Shown: positions 46,184 to 52,587 of the stretch, in pieces
Layout of the letters: each line of letters starts with the position of its first letter
How positions within the stretch are numbered: position 1 is the first letter of the stretch
NCBI GenBank assembly: GCA_003576845.1
Contig: QEVJ01000021.1
Span: forward strand, 1 to 54,613
Direction of reading: 5' to 3'
DNA: 54,613 nt
DNA from: Planctomycetota bacterium
Lineage (GTDB): Bacteria > Planctomycetota > Planctomycetia > Pirellulales > PLA5
Made by a program: the position numbers and the translations under genes
The notes under the pieces: generated by a model
Database searches by the model: none
What the model was told of the DNA's origin: nothing
The model's input: the letters and a program-made list of their open reading frames with translations, nothing else

Positions 46184-46211
46184 TTGCGTTATATCGCATC
46201 CGATATATAAT
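46184..46211 (+). promoter_or_regulatory. HigBA-type promoter with overlapping operator palindrome
   Basis: TTGCGT (46184-46189), 16-nt spacer, TATAAT (46206-46211). A 7-bp inverted repeat TATATCG-CATC-CGATATA (46190-46207) covers the spacer and the start of the -10. That is the position expected for an antitoxin-bound operator. The start of the toxin gene is 24 nt downstream. Confidence 0.72.
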
Positions 46212-46234
46212 CCAATTGGCTGGGCAGGCACCTG

Positions 46235-46603
46235 ATGGCGCGAGAACGAGATAGTTCGACTATCGGACGCCCCGCGAAACCGCTTGTCTGGCTGCATGGA
46301 GAAATCAAGACACCGCCGTTCACGGCCGAGGGCCGCCGAGAAGCCGGCCTGCTGCTGCGGCTTCTTCAAAACGGAGAGGCATTGGCGATGCCGGACGCGG
46401 AGTTGCTGCCTATCGTTGGGCCGCGTTGTGGCGCGTTGCGGGTAAGGGATGCACAGCACAACTGGCGAATCATGTATCGCGTCGACGACGATGCAGTCGT
46501 CATTGTCGAAATCTATGCCAAGAAGACTCGCAAGATTCCTGGCGAGGTGATCGCCCGGTGCAAAGAGCGGCTAAAACGATACGATGCGGCTGTGAGCGGA
46601 TAA
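46235..46603 (+). CDS. RelE/HigB-family toxin (Gp49-like) of a type II toxin-antitoxin pair
   Basis: 122 residues. The core RVRDAQHNWRIMYRVDDDAV and VEIYAKKTRKIPGEVI with ERLKRYD matches the phage Gp49-like HigB group of RelE-fold mRNA interferases, which cut translating mRNA on the ribosome. The conserved positive residues (R, K, K) of the active site are present. The order toxin-first, antitoxin-second is typical of HigBA. It lies between panB and a broken panB 3' end and has its own promoter and operator. Confidence 0.86.
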   Translation: MARERDSSTIGRPAKPLVWLHGEIKTPPFTAEGRREAGLLLRLLQNGEALAMPDAELLPIVGPRCGALRVRDAQHNWRIMYRVDDDAVVIVEIYAKKTRKIPGEVIARCKERLKRYDAAVSG

Positions 46604-46634
46604 TGGCAACTTTTCGAGAGCGATGAGGCGCGTC

Positions 46635-47015
46635 ATGAAGCAATCCAAACGCAAAGCCTTGGAAGCGGCCGGCTGGAAGTTGGGTGATGCGGCCGACTTC
46701 TTGGAAATGAGCGACGACGAGCGGCAATTGCTCGACGCCCGCCTCGAACTTGCGCTTGCGGTGCGGCGACAGCGGGCCGCGAGCAACCTCTCGCAGGCCG
46801 AACTCGGCCGAAGGCTCAAGACCAGCCAGCCAAGAGTCGCCAAAATCGAACGCGCGGCAACGGACGTATCGCTCGATCAACTCGTCAAGGCATTCGCCGC
46901 GGCCGGTGGGACGTTCTCGATCCAAACCACCAAGACAAGAATCCGAGGGAAAGGGAAACGACGACCGCAAGGGTCCGGCGAAGTTGCGACGCTGAAAGTC
47001 GCAGTCAGCAAATAG
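46635..47015 (+). CDS. HigA/XRE-family antitoxin
   Basis: 126 residues. The start at 46635 is preferred over 46623 because GAGG lies about 8 nt upstream and relatives begin with MK-KRK-LEAAGWK. It has a short N-terminal toxin-binding segment (KQSKRKALEAAGWKLGDAAD). The helix-turn-helix is in SQAELGRRLKTSQPRVAKIE (XRE family), which should bind the palindrome at 46190-46207. A disordered basic C-terminus follows. It neutralises the toxin from the gene 31 bp upstream and represses the pair. Confidence 0.87.
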   Translation: MKQSKRKALEAAGWKLGDAADFLEMSDDERQLLDARLELALAVRRQRAASNLSQAELGRRLKTSQPRVAKIERAATDVSLDQLVKAFAAAGGTFSIQTTKTRIRGKGKRRPQGSGEVATLKVAVSK

Positions 47016-47087
47016 CGTTTGGGAATTGCACGCGCGCTTGTCGCGCGTTCGCCTACTCGCCTATGACGCGTGCACAGGCGCGATCAC

Positions 47088-47252
47088 CAAGCCCTCGTGA
47101 CGCACGACCTGCTTGGCCTGACCACCGGCTACATCCCGCGGTTCGCGAAGGCGTACGCGGATTTGAAGACGACGATTACGGAGGCCGTGGCAAGGTATTG
47201 TGCCGACGTGGCCAGCGGGACGTTTCCGGGGGCGGAGCAGACGATGGAGTAG
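47088..47252 (+). pseudogene. panB: Broken panB 3' end (C-terminal 53-55 codons)
   Basis: The reading frame LVTHDLLGLTTGYIPRFAKA through FPGAEQTME and TAG repeats the end of panB at 45993-46157. Both copies are 165 bp. By hand alignment about 19 of the last 159 bases differ (about 88% identity), with a 41-bp identical block in the middle. No start codon or upstream panB sequence precedes it, and homology stops exactly at the stop codon. It is a remnant, not a functional gene. Confidence 0.88.
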
Positions 47253-47265
47253 GGAGGCTCGCGAA

Positions 47266-49623
47266 TCATTTGGGACACTCGCCTCCGCCGTCGTTTCGGT
47301 CGTCACGCATTTGTCGTTTGCTCTTGCGGCGCGACCGCCACAGGCAAGCCGCGACTGCCAGTGCAATCGGTAATGCGCCCGCTGGCTCGGGAACGAAGAG
47401 CAGATCGGACACGAGAATCGCGCCTTCGTTGCCGAAATCGAACCCGGCGAGAAACGTAAGTTGTCCGTTGTCGTTCCATGCCGGGCGATAGCCGTCGGTG
47501 TCGATATCGGAATAGCGCGATGTGGGAACGATACTGCTAATTACGTGCGATTGGCCCGGTCCGGTGAAGAAGGTATCGCCCTCGAACGCGAGTAAGTGGA
47601 GAATTCCCTGCCGATCTTCGGCGAATGCTCCCGTGCCCAGCTCGCTGTTGTCGGCGGCGACGAGCTCCGCGAAGAATGCCACCTGGCCATAGTTGTTGAT
47701 TAGCGGTTGCTCGGGGCTGAAGCTTCTGAATCGCGTGCCGCTTGGCATACCCGGAGCCGAATCGCCTTCGCGGGCGACACGGGTCAGGGCGCCGTCGCGA
47801 TAGGCCCAGATGACGGCGTCGTTATCGGCGGTGATGCCGAGGGCGGCATTCTGTCGCAACCCGCCGGTGAATACCAACTCGCCGTACTCGTTGTAATGCG
47901 GACCCGCGGCGGAAAAAATGCCCGTCAGCAGGGCGCCCGCGGGAAACCCGGGCGCCGGCATCTCGTCGTAGGCGAGCCGCCGAAAGGCGCCGCGTGTGCC
48001 GAACCAGATGGCCGAAACTTGAGTTACGTCGTTGTTCGTGGCATTGCCGCGGAGAAATGCCCGGCCCTGGTTATCCAAATAGTCGAAGCCGACGTCGGAG
48101 AACCTCCATCCGATCGGAAAACCGGGGGCCGCTTCGCCCGACCGCCACAACAACTGCGTTTGTGCGCCGCTGCGGAGCCAGGCGGCCGAGCTGCGCGTGA
48201 AGTTCGGCGCCGGACCGATGGTCTGACCGGCGATGATGTAATCGCCGTTGTCGTTGACGACGGGCATGGCGACGCCATTCCAAATCGTGCCCGCGGCCAT
48301 GCCGGGAGGAACGGGCAAGCTTCGCCGCGCGGCGAGTTCGAGGACGCCGTTTCGTTCGACCCAGGCGCCGTAGTCATTGTTTCCGTCGACGCCCGGGCCG
48401 GCGAGCGTGGCGCGAAACGCGACGTGGCCGCCGTTGTTGAAGCGGAAGTCCGTCATGCGATTCGTCGAAGATGGCGTGAAGTACACGCCGGTGGGCGTGC
48501 CCGGCGCTTGCTGTGCGATCGCCGCAACGAGGCGCAACTGCCCTCCGACGGTCGACCAGATGCTATCCGTGCCGAACGGGCTCGTACCCTCGACGACGTT
48601 CGCGTAAAACGCCACTTCCTCAGAGTCATTGATCCAAGGATTGCCGAAGTAACGAAAGTTTTTGCCCGGCAATCCCGGCGTCGCCGTGCCGGAGCGCACG
48701 ACCAATTGCAAATCGTTGCGGCGACCGATCCAGATGCCGGAATCGTTCCCGTCATTTAGATTCGGACCGTCGATGCGTCCGTGGAAGGCGGTCTGGCCAT
48801 CGGCGTTGATCGCCACGCCGTGAAACCCGCTGCCGCCATTGCGATTGAAGAATCGGTAGTTGGCGCCGACGCCGATCGCGGGGTCGTGCTTCGCACTGAT
48901 GGCGCTGAGCGCGAGCGGGTGCGGCACGTCGACGGGAGGAGGGAACACGTCCAACGAGAACGTCATGTCGAAACCCAGGTCGCTGCTCGTCAGCGCATTA
49001 TTGTGAACCTCAACGGCGAGCGTGTTGCTCCCCGTGCGGAGCAGGCCGGGCGTCATGGCGACCACGCTCGACGTATAGGTCAACTCACCGCCGACCGACG
49101 GGGCGAATGTGTCGGGCGTGACGGTTCCGCTGGGCATATTGAGGCGGAACACCTCCGTACCATTCAGATAGGCGATGCAGCCGTCGTCGCAGATCGCGGA
49201 GATCGTGCCGCTCGCCGCGTCCAGGTGGTAATCCTGCAACTCGAACGTCGAGCGAAACAGGTAGGTTGTCCGTTGGGCGGCCGTTCCCGCAAGGGGCGTC
49301 GTCGGTCGCCCGACGAAAGCGTCGATCGCACCCTGGGCGAACGGCGACGGTCCGCTCTTCCATTGCCCGTAGGTTGGCGCGGCAGGGTTGTAAGCCGGCG
49401 AATACCAACGAGCCGCGCTGGTGTCGGGATAGTTCTGGCCGCGATTGATCTGTTCGAAATACTGCCAAGTAGCCGGCGCGGGAACGACGACTTCGACGGC
49501 GAAAGCGCGCGGGCTTCGTGGATCCCCAATCGCCCACGCTATTGCGAATGCCGACGCGAAGTGAAACAACCGGAATATGCGCCGCGACACCGTCGACGCG
49601 ACAGACCGCCGAACAACCAACAT
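47266..49623 (-). CDS. PEP-CTERM surface protein with repeated beta units
   Basis: 785 residues. The signal-like N-terminus is FRLFHFASAFAIAWAIGDPR. A lectin-like first part (about 50-230) is followed by about seven units of the type GHVAFRATLAGPGVDGNNDY and GQVAFFAELVAADNSELGTG. Near residue 744 comes VPEPAGALPIALAVAACLWR and then RSRRKSKRQ, the PEP-CTERM sorting signal (VPEP, membrane helix, basic cluster). Unusually, about 14 more residues follow the basic cluster before the stop. PEP-CTERM proteins are sorted by exosortase to the surface or matrix; no exosortase gene is in this window. It converges on the panB remnant, 13 bp away. Confidence 0.86.
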   Translation of the reverse strand: MLVVRRSVASTVSRRIFRLFHFASAFAIAWAIGDPRSPRAFAVEVVVPAPATWQYFEQINRGQNYPDTSAARWYSPAYNPAAPTYGQWKSGPSPFAQGAIDAFVGRPTTPLAGTAAQRTTYLFRSTFELQDYHLDAASGTISAICDDGCIAYLNGTEVFRLNMPSGTVTPDTFAPSVGGELTYTSSVVAMTPGLLRTGSNTLAVEVHNNALTSSDLGFDMTFSLDVFPPPVDVPHPLALSAISAKHDPAIGVGANYRFFNRNGGSGFHGVAINADGQTAFHGRIDGPNLNDGNDSGIWIGRRNDLQLVVRSGTATPGLPGKNFRYFGNPWINDSEEVAFYANVVEGTSPFGTDSIWSTVGGQLRLVAAIAQQAPGTPTGVYFTPSSTNRMTDFRFNNGGHVAFRATLAGPGVDGNNDYGAWVERNGVLELAARRSLPVPPGMAAGTIWNGVAMPVVNDNGDYIIAGQTIGPAPNFTRSSAAWLRSGAQTQLLWRSGEAAPGFPIGWRFSDVGFDYLDNQGRAFLRGNATNNDVTQVSAIWFGTRGAFRRLAYDEMPAPGFPAGALLTGIFSAAGPHYNEYGELVFTGGLRQNAALGITADNDAVIWAYRDGALTRVAREGDSAPGMPSGTRFRSFSPEQPLINNYGQVAFFAELVAADNSELGTGAFAEDRQGILHLLAFEGDTFFTGPGQSHVISSIVPTSRYSDIDTDGYRPAWNDNGQLTFLAGFDFGNEGAILVSDLLFVPEPAGALPIALAVAACLWRSRRKSKRQMRDDRNDGGGECPK

Positions 49624-49837
49624 GAGGGTGCTCCGTGAAACGCAAAGTAAACTGCAACCAACAAGGACAACGCTTGCTTGGACGCGACTTTGCCTTCACT
49701 AGCACCGTAAGGAAGTGGCGTATTGAACGCTCGACAAGAGCATTGCCGGGCCGCAGGTACTCGCCAGCCACTGAGCATGCCCCCCAGGCTACTTTGGGTG
49801 GGACCGGAATGCAAGCGAATTCCAGGCACTTGCATGG

Positions 49838-50572
49838 CTAATCCATAGACTCAACGATACGGTCCTCGATTGACTCGCCCGTGACGTCGAAATAGGCAGC
49901 CGCCAATCGTTTGCGGCGTGCGTCGTCTGCGGTTCGTTGGTAGGCGAACACGATCTCGTCGGCGCTGCTTGGCGTGCCGAAGCGCTTTATCGCCGCGATG
50001 GCTTCCGCGTCGTCGGTTGGGTCTTCCGAGAGAATCGCGGTTATCGCCCATGCGCGCCTGTTTGCGACGTAGCCCTGGGTCACCCAGGGACCCGCTACGG
50101 AGACGACCAGACCGCAAATGCCCGCCAGTACCGTGCCCAAGCGAGACCAACGTTGCCCGGCCGCGTCGAAGGCGCGAACGGCATTGCGGGCGAACACGAA
50201 TGCCGTTGCGAACGGGGTGAATCCGAGAACGCCGAGGACCACGAACAGCGCCACAATGCTTACCGGCAGGAGCAGACAACCGAGCACGAACGCGAAGATC
50301 GCTCCGCCGGCTAGCATGCTTACGATGAATGCGGGAAAACGCCCAAGAGCTAGCCACGCGCCGAGCGAAATCATCCCGACGATCATCGAGACGATGCCGC
50401 CGATTTCATACCCGTCGAGCAGCGGCTTGCCCAAATCGGACCGAAACACGAGCGGATCGAACAAAAGACAAACGAGCGGTAACGCAATTCCGAAAACGAC
50501 GTCGAATACTTTCTGTCGCGAGGTCGCCGGGCGGGAGAACTGACGTCGCCAAAAGGAATCGCGAGTGGACAT
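49838..50572 (-). CDS. Membrane protein of unknown function
   Basis: 244 residues from the ATG at 50572 (MSTRDSFWRRQFSRPATSRQ). There are five or six membrane helices (DVVFGIALPLVCLLFDPLVF; GGIVSMIVGMISLGAWLAL; SIVALFVVLGVLGFTPFATA; TVLAGICGLVVSVAGPWVTQ) and a cytoplasmic C-terminal tail of about 60 residues (TDDAEAIAAIKRFGTPSSAD, AYQRTADDARRKRLAAAYFD). No family is recognised; the helical pattern and polar tail resemble small planctomycete membrane proteins of unknown role. Confidence 0.7.
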   Translation of the reverse strand: MSTRDSFWRRQFSRPATSRQKVFDVVFGIALPLVCLLFDPLVFRSDLGKPLLDGYEIGGIVSMIVGMISLGAWLALGRFPAFIVSMLAGGAIFAFVLGCLLLPVSIVALFVVLGVLGFTPFATAFVFARNAVRAFDAAGQRWSRLGTVLAGICGLVVSVAGPWVTQGYVANRRAWAITAILSEDPTDDAEAIAAIKRFGTPSSADEIVFAYQRTADDARRKRLAAAYFDVTGESIEDRIVESMD

Positions 50573-50723
50573 GACGTTGTATGCGCTACGTCGCGCGGCG
50601 GGTTCGCACACCGAGAAAGTATCCGTGACAATGTATGGCGCCCGGTTGAGTCCGTAGCGAGAAAGCGGCGTCGCCGCGCTGGCCGGCGACGCCGCGTCCG
50701 TCAATCGAATGCAGCGGAAGGCA

Positions 50724-51839
50724 CTACGGCAACTCCATCGTCTTCAAATCCGCCGCCTCCCCGTCTTTGATGAGCACGATCGCGTGCGTTTCGTTGAGCT
50801 TGTCGAGCTGCGTGACGCCTTGCCAATCCTTGATCGTTTCAAAGCCGTGTCCGGCCGTGCCGCCGCCTTTGACGGGTTCTTTGAGCGACTCTTGCTTTTC
50901 GATGCCCTCGGTCGGAATCTTCATCACGCCGCGGGCGGAGTTCGACATCAAGAGGTAGCTCTTGCCGCCCTTTTTGTACGTGATCATGTCGATCGGCTGG
51001 TTGCGGTTGCCCAGTTCGGCGACCGTCGTGCCCCGCACCTTCTCGCCCTTGCGAACGCCGTCGAGCGGGAAGCGGACCAGCGGCGTACACGTGAAGCCGG
51101 CGAGCAGCTCCGGCTTGCCGTCGATGATGAACGGCACGAACGTGCGGGCCGGGGCGTAGTTTTCATCGCGTCCGTGGGCGGCGTGATAGTGTTCCAGGTT
51201 CGCCGCGAACGTCTTGTTCGTGAACGGGAAGTCCATCTCGCGGACCGCCGCGGGCGCGGACGCCGACGACAAGCCCGAGACGATCAGCTTGCCTTCGATG
51301 TAGGCGAGATCGGTGACGGTGTTGTCGCGGGGATCGCCGCGGCGGCCGCTGGGTTGGCTTTGCGGGGCGTCGGCGATGACGATCTTCGAGTGCTTGATGT
51401 TGTCGAGCTTGAGGGCCGTGAGCTTGTTGCCGCTGGTGAGGCGAACGAGGGCCGGCGTATTGTCGGAGCCGGCGAGGACCGCGATCACCACGTTGCCCGT
51501 CACCGGGTTGGCGGCGAGGTCGTTGATTTTCACCTGGTCGGGCTTGACTTCGAGCGTTTCGGCGAGCTTGGCGCCGAGGTTCGCGATGTCGTACTTGGCC
51601 GACTTGGCGTCGCCCTCCGCGGCGTCGGCGGCAATGGCATAAATCGTCGCGGCTTTCGTATCGGCAACGAACAGCACGCCTTCGGGACCGAAGCCGATCG
51701 GGCCGACCGATTTGAGCTCGACTTTGCCGGGTTCGAGACCCCAATAATCTTCATCCTCGGCGCGAACGGGGGCGGCGATCGCTACGGCGGCAAGCACGGC
51801 GGCCAGCGCGCCGAAGCCAGAGAGACGATGACTCCGCAT
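50724..51839 (-). CDS. Secreted beta-propeller-like protein of unknown function
   Basis: 371 residues from the ATG at 51839, with AGGAG 6 nt upstream. The signal peptide is SGFGALAAVLAAVAIAAPVRA. The mature part has repeated strand units (VGPIGFGPEGVLFVADTKAA; NDLAANPVTGNVVIAVLAG; TDLAYIEGKLIVSGLSSA) that read as propeller blades with variable ends. Other residues such as HYHAAHGRDENYAPAR and GNRNQPIDMITYKKGGKSYL do not reveal a substrate. It probably binds a ligand or matrix at the cell surface. Confidence 0.75.
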   Translation of the reverse strand: MRSHRLSGFGALAAVLAAVAIAAPVRAEDEDYWGLEPGKVELKSVGPIGFGPEGVLFVADTKAATIYAIAADAAEGDAKSAKYDIANLGAKLAETLEVKPDQVKINDLAANPVTGNVVIAVLAGSDNTPALVRLTSGNKLTALKLDNIKHSKIVIADAPQSQPSGRRGDPRDNTVTDLAYIEGKLIVSGLSSASAPAAVREMDFPFTNKTFAANLEHYHAAHGRDENYAPARTFVPFIIDGKPELLAGFTCTPLVRFPLDGVRKGEKVRGTTVAELGNRNQPIDMITYKKGGKSYLLMSNSARGVMKIPTEGIEKQESLKEPVKGGGTAGHGFETIKDWQGVTQLDKLNETHAIVLIKDGEAADLKTMELP

Positions 51840-51971
51840 GACAAGCTCCTTTCGAGTCGACGAATGGCGGGCGGCGCGCGTTGACGATTCGCGCCGGCGC
51901 CGGGCGACCAATTGCCCGGCGGCTGTGCTACTTTGGTACACTCTCGGCGGCCGGCGTGCAAGCTTATTGGC

Positions 51972-52020
51972 GGCAGTGGGCAGTGAAGAGTGGGCAGTGG
52001 TTCACTGCCCACTGCCCGCT
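51972..52020. repeat. Inverted CAGTGGGCAGTG words abutting a stop codon
   Basis: GGCAGTGGGCAGTGAA (51972-51987) pairs exactly over 16 bp with TTCACTGCCCACTGCC (52001-52016), a hairpin with a 13-nt loop. On the minus strand the words start at the TAG of the DUF1801 gene (52019-52021). Confidence 0.85.
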
Positions 52021-52471
52021 AACCACTCTGCCGTCGCTTCTTTGTCCGGCCTGGTAACTTGGGCTTTCGGGCCGATTTGCGCGTCGTGCCGACGGCTTTC
52101 GTCGACCGCGGCGGCTTTGCGGCGATTTCGCCGAGCCGGGCCTCGATGAGCTTTCGCACGAGCGCGGCGGGAAGCGGCTTGGCGGCCGTGAAGTGGATCG
52201 AACCTTTGGTCGTCTCGAACCCCGCGAGGTCGGTCCGCAGCACGCTGACGACTTTGCCGCTCATCGGGTAGAACGAGCAGTGGTTTTTGCTCGCGCCGAA
52301 GCCGGCGACCGATTTGTCGCCGACGCGGAACGCCGGCACGCCGTAGTTCAGACATTCCTCGGCCTGCGGGACGGCGGCGCGAATCGTCTTGCGGAGCCTT
52401 TCGAGGACCGCTCGCTGGTCGACGGGTACGGCGGCGAGGTAGTCGTCGATCGTCGTCGGTTTGGCGGGCAT
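52019..52471 (-). CDS. DUF1801 / YdhG-like protein
   Basis: 150 residues, with the family core TIDDYLAAVPVDQRAVLERL, EECLNYGVPAFRV, KNHCSFYPMSGKVV and KGSIHFTAAKPLPAALVRKL. YdhG-like and DUF1801 proteins adopt a frataxin-like fold, and some are proposed iron chaperones. The Lys/Arg-rich C-terminal tail (KSARKPKLPGRTKKRRQSG) could bind nucleic acid or be disordered. The TAG stop is joined to a hairpin repeat. Confidence 0.85.
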   Translation of the reverse strand: MPAKPTTIDDYLAAVPVDQRAVLERLRKTIRAAVPQAEECLNYGVPAFRVGDKSVAGFGASKNHCSFYPMSGKVVSVLRTDLAGFETTKGSIHFTAAKPLPAALVRKLIEARLGEIAAKPPRSTKAVGTTRKSARKPKLPGRTKKRRQSG

Positions 52472-52587
52472 GGTTTTTCACCGGATGATGTGCAGGCGGC
52501 GCGCGGCGGAACTCGAACGAGCATAGAACTTGCCGCGCGCGGGAACAACCACCACGCCCGTTGAATATCGCTTCTCGAGGACACTTC

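Noticed and set aside
46158-47087. Integrative element that attached at the panB end by site-specific recombination
   Set aside because: No integrase gene is present and the two panB ends differ by about 12%, so they are not attL/attR copies of one recent event.
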